From the NCBI GenBank assembly GCA_963277665.1, contig OY728125.1, positions 1,717,912,889 through 1,717,976,888 on the forward strand: a stretch of DNA of 64,000 nucleotides, given 5' to 3'. This document shows positions 47,910 through 60,400 of this stretch, one piece after another; positions within the stretch are counted from its first letter, which is position 1, and every line of letters starts with the position of its first letter. Made by a program: the position numbers and the translations under genes. This DNA comes from Viscum album (taxonomy: Eukaryota > Streptophyta > Magnoliopsida > Santalales > Viscaceae). The notes under the pieces are model-generated. The model ran no database searches, was not told the DNA's origin, and was given only the letters and a program-made list of their open reading frames with translations.

Positions 47910-49554
47910 ATCCCCAAGCGATATCATGTCCTATAATTCTACTTTTACTATTCTATAAGTCATCTCATATCTCAAAATTCCATTTTTTACTATTCTAGAT
48001 CTCAATTCTCATATGAATTCCATTGGTACCATTAATCATTTGATTAATTTCTTCAATTATTAATTAATCACCTGAATCATATTAAAAAAATTAATAAATA
48101 TTCTCAATCTCATAAATTAAATCAAAAATTAATTAATCTTTTCAATCTTATTAATTAGATCAATAATTAAATAATTTCTTCAATCTTATTAATTAACTGG
48201 AAAACTAATTATCCATCTCAGTATCATAAATTAACTCAACAAATAATTAATCTACTTAATATTATTGATTAAATAAATAATTAATTCACCATATCAATGT
48301 CTTTATTTAACTCAACAATTAATTAGTGTTACTAATATTAATAATTAACCCAATAATTATTTTATGTAATCAATCTGATAATTAACTCAAAAATTAATTA
48401 ATCTTCTCAATCTTATTAATCTTCTCAATCCTATCAATAAAAATAACAACTAATTAATCGTCTCAATTTAAAACTAATTCATAATTAGTTTATCACATAA
48501 ATTACAATAATTAATTTCCTAATTAGTTATTCAAAATACAACATCCAAAAAACCCTATAATTAATTCATCAATTAATAATTCAATTCATAGTCTCATTAT
48601 CCCTTAAATAATTCCACAATTAATTGATCATAATCTACAGTTATAATATCCATAGTTTCTTATTTTTACTTATGTAATAAAACCACCAATTTAATTAATT
48701 AAATGAAATACTCAATTTATAAAAATAGAATAGAAATTATATAATTTAATACACATAATTTCAATCAATACTTATGGATTTGAATTGTACACCACCTAAC
48801 ACAATTTTAATGATGAATGATCTCCCAATGGAAATCCCTAAAATTTGAGCAAAACAATGAAGTAGAAATAGATCTTAAATGAAAACCCTAAATAATTATC
48901 AAAAAAATAATGATCCATAACTATAGATCTACATATTATAAAAATGGGAAGAATAATCCTTTAAAGGATGGGAGCGAAAAGAAAGAGGAACAACAAACCA
49001 AGTGGGATTGGACTGTCTTAGTGGGATGAGTGAAAATATTTGTTCTGATATTCAAATTATGAATAATAGAGGTTGGAAAAGCCTGTAATACATTCAATTG
49101 GCTTTCAAAACTCAAGGGGATAATTTGGCTTGATTTTATCTTGAATTGGGTGGGTTTCAATTCTTTGGTTGATTTAATATTAAGTTTCTAGTGAACTATA
49201 AAGTCACACATTGTTTTAATCTTAGGGGTCCACGATATTTCATAACTACGTGCGAAAATAATTTTCTAATTGGGGGGGGGGTGCGTGTTTTCACTTTTTA
49301 GGGGGCATAGTTTAAAAAACCATTTACCTTCCATGTGAATCCCCCCAATTTTTCTTCATAGTGTTCACTCACCTTTGGTGAAAATATTGACATAATTTTG
49401 TGCTAACTATATACATCCCTCATTCTTTAATTTTTGTCAATGATTTACCCAAAAACACCCAAAAGAAAAATGAAAACAAATATTACATAACAAAATGAAA
49501 AATAGTACATAAAATCATATCCATGTCATCTCTATAAATGGTTTGGATCTTAAA
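47910..49554 (-). repeat. Chromovirus 3' LTR, proximal part (right of the array)
   Basis: Resumes at ATCCCCAAGCGATATCATG and matches 55,575-57,237 throughout. Both contain an AT-rich field (48,030-48,650 here) built from a degenerate unit of about 40 bp with ATTAATTAATC and TTCTCAATCTTATT. Its inner end at 49,554 reads, on the minus strand, TTTAAGATCC, where the other LTR has TGTAAGATCC. A G9 run at 49,273 lies inside. It holds no gene. Confidence 0.87.
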
Positions 49555-49566
49555 ATCTCCCAACAT
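49555..49566 (-). other. Polypurine tract of the chromovirus
   Basis: Minus strand reads TGTTGGGAGATT directly before the 3' LTR. It is short and partly decayed. Confidence 0.5.
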
Positions 49567-49599
49567 TATAATAGCTCATCCTCGAGATATTCTCCCATG

Positions 49600-52500
49600 A
49601 AAATCTACGATTACAAGACAAAAAGATTGGTCCACTGAGACTTCATATACTCTTCACTCACAATATTCCTCCTAATCATATCCATGTTTCCATAATACAT
49701 AAACTATTAGAATTCCCTTTCCTCACAACACATTCTCAATGTTATATACCACACATATCAGATAATCCTCAAAGGATGCATCTATCTGAATCTAGAACTC
49801 ATTATTATCGATTAAATGAGATGTTTCAGGTGATATACTTGATGTTGTGACACATGAAAAGTAATAATTCCTAGAACAATATTTCAATGGAATAGCCAAT
49901 TGATATTCCATTATCCTGGTTATTTCTATAACCTCAAATGGTCGAATTAGCCGCTGCTCCAGCATTCAATGTTCTTGTAGCCTAAGGTGACCTAATATAG
50001 GTGAAGACTAATGGAATACATGATCACAATATGTGAAATATAGGGTTTGTAAATGTCTATAAAGATATAAATTTTTTCTACTCAGATTCATATCCATATG
50101 CTTTCAAATCTACTGCACATGATCTGATAGATCTAGCATGAGACTAATTCCCAACAACTCTATCTAACCTACCTTTATCCAATATAAAGATGATCTGAAA
50201 GTCCAACAATAAAGGGCCTCATATGGATCTATAAAAATATTTTCCTAGTAACATTTATTATAGGAAAAATAAACAAAAGCTTGGTTCATATCCAAAATCC
50301 CAATAAATTCTAGGAAACATGCTTGAAGCATAACATAAAACACGTGTGTAGCGTGCTCCAACATCCCAAATGTTTGTGGTTGGAAAGACACATTCATCGA
50401 AACATGAATACCAAGTTCTTTCTATTAACCATTCTAGAAATATGAATAAAATCCTAATTCATGACCTAAAATAATTGTACATGGAAGAATGTGTAGATGG
50501 ACTATCTATAGAACATAAAAATCGCTCAACTTCTCCACTGAGAATCTATCAGGTATATGAAATAAATTAACTACATTTATCAGTCGGTCCACAATAAACC
50601 AAAAAACATCATTCTTCTGAGGAATAATATTGATACCCACCAAAAATTATACAGTAACATCATCCCACTAGCACTCTGGATTAGGTAATAGTGGCAAAAA
50701 ACCTCTCGGCCGTTGATGCTCTTCCTTCACCTACAGACATGTGTATCAACATGTCGTGAACCCTACTATCTCCTTTTTCATGATCGACCACAAAACCATC
50801 ATCATATCTCATGGTACATTTTAGTCACAGCTGCATGTACCACCTACTTTGAGGCACAAAAATGCATTATCAAATACACTTATATACTCAAATTCCCAAC
50901 CACCCAAAACATGTTGTAGATGACATCTTCCATCTATCAACTATTATGAAGGTGTATCCCTACTTTCAAGGATTCCACCAAAAGATAAAAATTTTGGATC
51001 CTCATATACCCTTCTACAAATCCTTATCAAAAGTGTAGACTCCATAAAAAATGAATATAGTTCCTTTCTTTTCTAATTCTACTGAACCCCCAAAATAATC
51101 TCACCTTGAAGATTCAACATATTCCACTTAGAAATAGACACCAAAACATAATATGTCTGAGTTGTTCTTCTTAATGAATCAGAAAAAATATTTCTTTTCC
51201 CAAGGGTACATGTTAGATAAAAAATAAAATGACTACATATACTCAACCCATATCCTATTACTAATTTTTAAATCTCATAGTGATAAGATATACTTCATCT
51301 CTTATGATATGTACACATAGTATTCTAGTTACACAACAAATAATGCCTCTAATACTTCACATCATAATCCAACACATCTAACTTGAGGTCATGAATATGG
51401 TAATTGTTTTCATGTATCCTCAACCACCAAGACCCATACACCATAACACAACCTCTCTACATCAACAAAACTCTAATACCTCTCCTAGAAGCATCAGATA
51501 AAAAATTGTACACCTCACCTTGCTCATAGAGGACAAAGATAAGTGAATATTTTAACCCCTTATTCAATTCGTGGAAACATCCTCACAAGCTCGCAATCAT
51601 TCAATATTTATCCTATTTCATTTCATGATCTAAAGTGGTGCTCAGTATATGGAAATTTCCTAAATGAATTTTTTGTAATATTCTTCTAACCGTAGAATGC
51701 TACATATATAGGAAATATTCTTTGGATTCTTCCATGATACAACTTATTGACCCTTTTCTAGGCCCACCGACTTTCCTTTTTCTAAGATGATGTTTCCCAA
51801 GAAGCGTAATAGATTAAACAAAAACATAAACTTATAGAGAATATACTATATAATAATATATCTAAATGAACTTAGGATGATTTCAAGATGTTGGGCACGG
51901 TCTTCATGAGTCCTAGAGTACACCAATATGTCATTTAGAAACACTATCAAAACTAGATCTATGTACGAATGAAATATATTTTTCATCATGTCTATAAACA
52001 ATAGGAGTGAATTCATCCCCACAAACAGTATTAAAAAGAACCCATATAAGCCATAACTACTTCGGAATATAGTCCTCGGTGTATCAGAAGCTTGAAATCG
52101 AAACTAATGATACACTGACATCATGTAAATTTTTTGAAAATAGAAAATATCCTCTAAAACGGTCAAAATGATCATCTATTTCTAGTATAAGATACTGGTT
52201 CTTTACTTTTATACAATACAACATCTGGTAAGTGATATAAAAGAACACAAAACCATCTTACTTATTTCCATACAACCAAGTTGACCCCAAGGGTGACATA
52301 CTCAGAAAGATAAATCTGTTACCCATCAACTCATTAAGTTGAGTCTTGAGCTATTGAATATCTGTCAGCACCATTCACTATGATGAAAAAGAAAATGGTT
52401 CATCTAATAGCATTAGGTCAATTTTGAATTCCACATCTCGCAAACTTGAAAGCCTTGAGGTGTCGTCATCAAAAACATCATGAAACCGTTCCTCTACCAG

Positions 52501-52950
52501 TGGAAAGAAATCATATTTCACACCCCAATCGTCATGTAATAAACTAACTGCATGTTCTCTAGTATCTCTTATTTGATGAGTAATTGGACTTTCATAGCAT
52601 GCATAGATATCCCACTCTTTATGCTAAATATAATTGTCACCATTTTGAGAAGTATAAGTCACCCTTTTGTGGTAACACTCGATATGGTCTTGGAATTCTT
52701 CTAACCTATCCATACCCAAAATTTGGATGATGTTAGAAATTTCTAGAATGTATGTATACCATAGAAAATTATACTCGCTAACATTGAGATAAAAATACCT
52801 TTAACAAGAAGATGTCCCAAGATAGTACTCTTGAAGGTGTGTTTATCATCAGAACCCATCAACGGAACACCACTGCCTGGATCAATACCATAATAATTTT
52901 CACAAAGATAAAGGAATGTTAGGAATCAATATCCGATAAGGAAGTAGATA
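49600..52950 (-). pseudogene. Chromovirus pol (PR-RT-RNaseH-integrase-chromodomain), broken
   Basis: Order along the minus strand: a protease piece with IDPGSGV (about 52,890); the spacer ILGMDRLEEF (about 52,710); VEFKIDLMLLDEPFSFSS before RT (about 52,420); RT with FIFLSMSPLGSTW (about 52,310), DTPRTIFRSSYGLYGF (about 52,070) and the catalytic box VFLNDILVYSR (about 51,915-51,945), where the first Asp of the DD pair is Asn; RNase H with FLSDASRRGIRVLLM and HENNYHIHDLKLDVL (51,560-51,260); integrase zinc region (about 50,960-50,730, TKMYHEI); core from EEHQRPRGFLPLLP (about 50,725) to VSFQPQTFG (about 50,385); C-terminal PFEVIEITRIMEYQLAIP (about 49,945-49,885); chromodomain piece IVYVLWKHGYD (about 49,674-49,710). 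Dozens of stops. The terminal chromodomain points to Tekay/Del. Confidence 0.9.
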
Positions 52951-54865
52951 CTGTTGAATATATAAGTATAGTACATCTCACTGTCAATGGTCCATCATTT
53001 CTATAAACTAGTGTGTGATAAACTTCACGAAAAACTACTTCCCATCTTCCCTATGATTATTTCTAAGTCCCCTAAGCTGCAGCACTCTTATAATATGGGA
53101 AATCCTTCCCAAAGGTATGGCAACCACAACTTCTACAACCATTTCTAATGGAACTCTATCTTCTATCATAGTATGGTTTATAAGATACCCATTTAACACC
53201 TTGATTCTATTTAGTTACCCCATTATTACCCATATTTCTCCTCTTCCTATAGAACATATACATATTTTCTTATTTCCCCATTATTTCCACTAAAATAGTG
53301 GTTTGAAAAAATGTCTATGATAAGAGAATGACGTACTACACTGGTGGAAAATAACTATTGAATATTCTTGTGTAAGTGCCTTCCCCTTAAAAATTCTATT
53401 TTCCACTACTCTAAATAATGTTCCCATAATGTTTTTTCCTTCCCTCAAATGATGTACATCTATATCATCCAATTAAACCATTTTTCATCCACTAGAAGCC
53501 TCATTCAAATTCCCATTGCCTATGAGAGCCTGATTTATAACTACAGTAAATTTCATTAGCCTCAAGATGTTTACTAGGGGAATTATTTCCCCAATTTGTG
53601 ATTCTTTTTGTTGAAGTATCCTCATCTTCTCCCAACACTATAGAAAATAATTAAATATATCAAATATCTCCTATATAGTACATCACATATATAACTCCTC
53701 AATTCAGTTTCATGAAATCGGCTACTCTCTCCTACCTATGAGTCTTTGGATAGAAGGGATCCAAGAACTTCTAGATGATTTCATTACATAACATGCCATC
53801 ATCATGTACAGTCATAGCCTTAACATCCCACTAATGATTTTTTTGATCCTCATAGAATATAAATATCCATCATGACCCCCTTCATAGTATAAGACACCAT
53901 GAGGTCATGTATTGTCTCATATATTCTCAATCAATATTCCAACTCCCTAAGGTCCACCTTATGTATAAAAATATGAAGGGGTGTTTCTATTAAATGTATA
54001 TTATAAAAACATAAATACTCTTCAAAACCCACATGGGGTACCCTTTTATGAATTTCATGAACCCAAAAATTTTCTCCCAGAACTAATCTCCACCATCCTC
54101 ACTTGGCACTATTGTTGTCTCAGGTTCCACCACTTGGGGATCATCAATAGATATGTCCTCATGTCAATATCTTAATTGGAAATGTCAATGAGTAATAAAA
54201 CTATGTCAAAAACATAAAACATATGATTATTTTATAGACATTGAAAATTTTACGAGAAAATATAATAATTCAAAAAAAAAATTTATTGCAAGCCCCACCA
54301 AAGAGTTAAAGTCATTGAGTTAACACTAACCATAACCATTATTCATATAGGAAAATGATGAAAAAGAGAAAATAATTTTCATTATACAGTTGTATTGGAA
54401 AGATGTCAAATTATCAACATTTTTCATCATTTACCCCATTTAATTTCATATTATAAGCCATTTTCAATTTCAGTAAAAAGCATATAAAAATAGTTTAATT
54501 TCAACAACATACTCAATAATCATTTTCTCATCCATGCCTAAAATGATGCATGTAATTTAATAATCCTGAGTTTCTAGAAAGAATCACATATACTCAACCC
54601 TCATGGATTATTTTACCACGAGTCAAATATCGAAAAATCTTTGAGAAAAAATCACATAACCCCAAAAGTGCATCAGCGAAGGTTTAATAATTTTTAACTA
54701 TAATAGAAAATAAAAATAACAAAAATCCCACCATTGGTACTTATGTTTCCCCTACACATGGTTTAGATACTCCATGGCATATGCTCAAAACCAAGACCAA
54801 ACACTTCATTATCTCATGTTTACCTTTCCAAAATTGTAAAATAATTTAGATGAAAAGAAAATGGG
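52951..54865 (-). pseudogene. Chromovirus gag region, heavily decayed
   Basis: Lies between the primer site and protease on the minus strand. A degraded Cys/His knuckle-like CGCHTFGKDFPYY is read at about 53,060-53,115, at the expected gag end. Upstream only short frames survive, and I cannot assign the capsid domain with certainty. Confidence 0.6.
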
Positions 54866-54877
54866 GCTCTAATACCA
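54866..54877 (-). other. Primer binding site of the chromovirus
   Basis: Minus strand reads TGGTATTAGAGC, one mismatch from the initiator-Met site TGGTATCAGAGC, three bases after the 5' LTR end. Confidence 0.88.
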
Positions 54878-54880
54878 CAT

Positions 54881-57237
54881 TGTGATGTATTGTTTTGGGT
54901 TTAACAAAATGGTGCCCCAAGCCGGTAAATATGTGACCTAAAACGTTCATCCCCATATGCTAGAGGATGTCTACAATTAACTAGGGTGTAATTCCAAATA
55001 TGGGGAGACTATATCAACTTTATTTGGAGTAATACTCATATTAAAATAAATAAAAAATAAAAAATGAATACAAAAATGATATCATAAACATAAATATTAC
55101 TGTATAAAAATATTTCCAATGACTATAAATAAAATATAAACAGTGTAGTTGATATTCCATACTAATGTATGTGAAACATGTCAAAATTAATCTCAAATAT
55201 TATGAAACACAGAACTCCCAATCTTGTGACAACCCACATATGGTTCCCTCATGCATGCCACTTCCCTAAAATATCCATATAATAGAAGGAATTTTTCATT
55301 AACATATCCTACAAAAAATGAGTCATATTAATGTGATGATCAGGAATCTATAGTATGGGGTGATTACCACAATGTAATACTCCATAATCAGTGTCTAAAA
55401 CAACATACATTAAATTACTATGTATGCAGTTTCATAAAATAATAATAACAATACGTAAATGAATATTTATCACATTATCAAATTATTTTTCTTAACCACA
55501 TAAGTCACCATTTTCTTGAGAACACCAGATCATAAATACCAACTTTGGCCCATGTCCAAGTCTAAACATTCCCTAAGGGATGCGATGTCCTATAATTCCA
55601 TTGTTACTATTCTACATATCATTTCATATCTCAAAATTCCATTAGTACCATTCAAGATATCAATTCTCATAATAAATCCATTATTACTATTCATAATTTT
55701 ATTAACTAATTTAATAATTAATTAACCATCTCAATCACATTAATTAACTCAACAATTAATTAATCTTCTCAAACTCTTGAATTGACTCAACAATTAATCA
55801 ATTTTCTCAATCATATTAATTTAATCATCAAATAGTTAATCATATCAATCATTTTAATTAAATCACCAGTTAATTAATCATCTCAATATCAATAATTACT
55901 CCTCTAAATATTATTAATCTTTCCAACAATTAATTAATAATATAAATGTCAACAATTTACATGTCAATTAATTAATCTTCTCAATATTATTAATTAAATC
56001 AATGATTATGTAATCATCTCAATCCTATAAAACAATTCAACCGTTAGTTAATCTTCTCAATGATATTAATTTATTAAAAATTAATTTATCATATTAGTTA
56101 AATTAATTAGCAGAACTGTTAATTAATCATATAAATGTGTTTTCTAATTCCACAATTAGATTACTAAATCAATTTACTTAAGTCATTTCTAAATTAATTA
56201 ATCAAAATAAAATATCCCAATAATCGTATAATTATTTCATAAATTAATTATATAATTTATAATTTCATTCTTCCATAATTAATTCAACTATTAATTAATC
56301 ATAATATATAGTTCTAATGTCGTGTTTTCTCAATTTTCCTTAATTAATTAAATCACCAATTTAATTAATTCAATAATGAACTGAATTTTTAATCATACAA
56401 TATAAATTATAGAATTATATACACATAATTGAAATCATGCCTTTGGGATTTGAATTATTGACCAAATACCTCAATTTTGTAATTTTTGATTGCCTAATGA
56501 AAATCCAAAAAAAATTCAGATGCACGATGACAAAGAATGAGATTCAGATTTAATACCCAAAATCTTTAATGAACAAATAAAGATCATCGAATTATAGATC
56601 AAGATCCACAATTCCAGAATTAGATCTAATCAAAACTAGAAGAATAACCCTTTATAGGATGGGTATGGAATGGTAGAAGAACAAGAAACCATGCAGCATT
56701 GGATTCTATTACGTCGAGGGGTTAAAATATTGGAATTGGGATTAGAATTGTGGAAAATGGTGGGTAGAAAGGATTATAATACATCTGAGAGGTTTTAATA
56801 TCATGAGGGGATGAGGTGGAATTAGTTAGGGTCAAATACGGCGAGTATGAACTGATTTGGGTGGTTTAAAAAATCGGTCAATTTAAAAGTCATACAGGAT
56901 TTAATGGGTAGGGGTTTACTATTTTCCCTATTCATGTTTGATAAACATGAACCTCTTATAGTTAGTGCATGGTTTTTTTATATAGGGCACATGATCTGAA
57001 AAATTATGTGGTAGGTGTTTGAATCCCCTCTGTTTGGGTTCACATGGTTTTTTAGACTAGGGGGCATGATTTACTATATTTATAAACAATCATTCACTTC
57101 CCTCTTTCTCCCATTTTTCTAAAATATTCACCCAAAAAAATACCAATGTAAAACCTAATCAAAAGTCACTCAACACAAGGAAAATGATTACCTAAAATAA
57201 ATCTCATGTCATCTCTAGAAAAGGTTGGGATCTTACA
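54881..57237 (-). repeat. Chromovirus 5' LTR (2,357 bp), uninterrupted
   Basis: Minus-strand ends TGTAAGATCCC..ATCACA. It shows the sequence of the array's target before insertion (near 55,575: ATTCCCTAAGGGATGCGATG). The AT-rich ~40-bp repeat field is at 55,690-56,370. No gene. Confidence 0.88.
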
Positions 57238-57247
57238 CATATTAACC

Positions 57248-57454
57248 TCAGTGATTTTCATTCATATTAATCCAATTGGAAATTAATACTTTTAAGGGTA
57301 ATGTCAACATCATCCATTTTTTCAATATAAAAAAATGATCCACTGGATCTTCAAACATCTTAGTGAAACCAGGATGAACATTAAATGTGGAGATATAAAC
57401 ATCACTAAAAAAATTCATTCTCCATATGGGGATCATAAGGAACACATAATTCAT
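57248..57454 (-). pseudogene. Old gypsy integrase zinc-binding domain (split gene, upstream half)
   Basis: An open 68-codon frame, MNYVFLMIPIWRMNF.., with FNVHPGFTKMFEDPVDHFF. It matches the gypsy integrase H2C2 segment 'y.vP.d..lR.eil.eaH...y..HPG.TKMy.dl...fwW'. His-Pro-Gly and Thr-Lys-Met are kept, while the C-x2-C pair is not. It ends in NWINMNENH just before the chromovirus LTR. The next expected block (LPiP..W..iSMDFI) is found at 21,937 on the other side of the insertion. Confidence 0.78.
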
Positions 57455-60400
57455 TTATGAATCTAAAAAATATTCCTTTTTAATTATAAATTCATGAAAC
57501 ATATCATTACAAACAAATTCAATAACACGATGAAATTTTAAAATATTAACACCATATTAAATAGCTTGTAAGACATGAAATGCCAAAGTTAAGAAAGAAA
57601 TATAAATCCCCATAAATTACAATATATTTACTATTTTAAATATATATAACAAGTTTAATTTAAACTAATGAATTAATCAGTGATTTTATCTTCCATTACA
57701 TGCAACAAAAAATTCTCGCGATAGGTCGCAAAACATGTAAGACTATGTTTTATAAAACAATAATATAATTTTAATATTATAATTTAATTTGATAGTTATT
57801 ACATAGATATTGTAATATTAAATTTCAATAGGATTAATTAATTTTTGAAAATATATTGTTTATACATATATATTTTTTATATATTGATTATAAATAATGA
57901 CAATAATTATTTAGAATTAAAAAAACTATTTTTTGAGAAATTGTATTTTCCAAACATACAATTTAGTCTCTCTTGGAGAACATAATTTAATTTTTTTAAA
58001 TATATAATAAATATTATAAGAAAAAATAAATTATAATTTTAAATTGGAATATGAAAATTATCATGTGGTGAGTTTTTGGGTTTCATAAACGTATCAATTT
58101 ATGATAAAAAGTGAGAAATACTAGTGTCTTATTGAAAACAAATTTTATGCATAATTTATTTATGATGATAAATTATATTTTGTTATGTTTTTTATATTAA
58201 ATAGTAATTTTATAAATAAATAAATATATAAATCCATTTTTTATCACTGAAATAATTTTCACATTTAATTTTGAAATAAAAACATTGTATATGTTTAAAC
58301 AATTTTATTTAAACTCCGCCCTTATTTCCATGTCTCTAGGATTAATTTTAAATTAAATTATTCCACATATATTATATGAATATTGAAAATGGATTTAAAA
58401 TTATAAATCAGATTTATCTCTATTATCTTATACATTAAAAATAATGTTTCCCATAATAATTAGTGAAAATTGAAAAAAAATTATTGATTAAGTTAAAAAT
58501 TTTTCATAGTGGTTAAACATAGAATATAAGGTGTAATAATTGTACATATATTTTCTAAAAAACATGTTTATAACCATATTTACACCATATATAATATATT
58601 TTCAAGAATGTTATATAATTGGATCCTAGTTACATGAGTAAAACATGAGTGGAATTCACTCATTCAAAACATTACAACTGTTCCACTCACCCCCCATACA
58701 AAAGGAAACCCACTAACCTCTCCACATCACACCTAGAAACCACATTATTTCAGACATTACCTACCAAAATAACTTCCAAAAATACCTAAACCCATATTAT
58801 AATATAAATTTGGGGAATAAATAAAATCTAAAATGCATCAATGATAACCTATATAGGATAATAAAAGAAGTTGTAATGTTCAACAATGAGAGTCTTCATT
58901 TTAATTCATTCCCCACTTCTTTCAATTTTTATAAAACCACAATGAAATGAATTATTACTTTTCATACATATAATGGGATATTTTTATAACTATTTAATTA
59001 TATACAAAAATCTCCACTTTCATCAAATGGGTTAGTTATTCATCATTTGTGTGTACGGAAAACTATCACCTCGTAAATAGATATCGTTCATTTTTTCATT
59101 TCCAACATTCAAGGATGGGTATAAATATATAAATTAATAATATATATAATATATATGAATAATTTATACCGATTGAGTTATTTTATAAAATATTTATTTT
59201 TTAACTTAAATTACTTAGGATACATGATAACATAGCTCATGTATATGGTAGACTACCGCCTTGGAAATCAATGTGATTTGTCATTCACTAACACTTCACA
59301 TGAATGGTGATAATGATAAAGTTTATGATTATATATAATTTTCATGAAATAATTATGAAATTGAAAGGGAAAATTTATTTTTTATAATTATATCATTTAT
59401 CATTTATTTTATTTCCATTCCACTCTATTAAAGAGGATAACATAGTTCGTGTACGTGTGGACTACCGCCATCACCTTGTGATGTGTCTCCATTTTTAAAA
59501 TCACACTACAAGGATGAAATATAAAATAATATAATATGGTATTAATTTTATAATAATAATTGTGTAATGATGAAATATTAATTTACTTATTTCTATAATG
59601 ATTTGTGAAATATGGAAGCTTTAATCATGTGTACGTACAAACTACCATATCTATTATCATAACATAAAACTATTTTTATAACCATTAATCATGATTGGTT
59701 TTAAAATTAAATGTGATATTAAAATATGATAATTATCACATTGTTTTTATATGTGAGATTATGGAACTAGATCATATGTACAAGAATCAGAAAATTCATT
59801 AAAAAAAGTGTGCAAGAAAACATGGCAATTATCAGATCAAATATTCAATATAATGAATGATTATTAACAAACGAGTAATAAGATGTTATAAAATAATTAA
59901 ATATGATATTAAAATTCTTAATAAGCTTATTTAATAATTTAATAACAGTTTTAAAACCACTATAATATAGGTTAAATCATGTTCGGCCAAATTTAAGCAT
60001 AAGGAAACAGATTTCATCTCAATTTCATTTTATTTAGGTGTATTGTGTTTTCAAAATTGAATTTAATATCAAGAATCATTCATTATTCATTGGATTTTAT
60101 GTCTAAATTTGAATTACATTATGTGTTGGGGTTTTAACTTAATGTTACATAGTGGTATGTAAATTTCGAAAATCAATTTAATTTCATTTGGTTATATTAA
60201 ATATTCATTATTGTGCATATTCATTTCATATGTGTATAATGAGTTTTTAATATTGATTGTTTTATTTCCAATTCTTTTAGGACTATTTAAATCTAATGCA
60301 CATAATCATTTAATTTATTTATTATCACTTAAACAATATGACCATTTTAAGGGACTATTTGGATATATAATTCAAATCTCAATAGTTAATTATTAAATTT

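Larger units (their letters stand above)
21938..57237 (-). mobile_element. Minus-strand chromovirus (Ty3/gypsy) carrying a nested 25-kb array
   Basis: LTR retrotransposon read right to left: 5' LTR 57,237-54,881, primer site, gag-pol, polypurine tract near 49,560, and a 3' LTR of 49,554-47,910 continued at 22,630-21,938. Removing the array (22,631-47,909) leaves about 10.0 kb. The two LTRs match in length (2,357 versus 693 + 1,645 = 2,338 bp) and in landmarks. LTR ends are TGTAAG..CACA on the minus strand. Host DNA on both sides is the two halves of an older integrase gene. I see no clean 5-bp duplication at its ends. All coding parts are broken. The pol order PR-RT-RNaseH-IN and a terminal chromodomain suggest the Tekay/Del clade. 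Confidence 0.88.

Noticed and set aside
48030..48650. CRISPR-like regular repeats
   Set aside because: Units are degenerate, of variable spacing, AT-only and located within an LTR of a plant retrotransposon.
48936..49160. 74-codon minus-strand frame in the chromovirus LTR
   Set aside because: Not found open at the matching place in the other LTR (about 56,640-56,880), and no motif.
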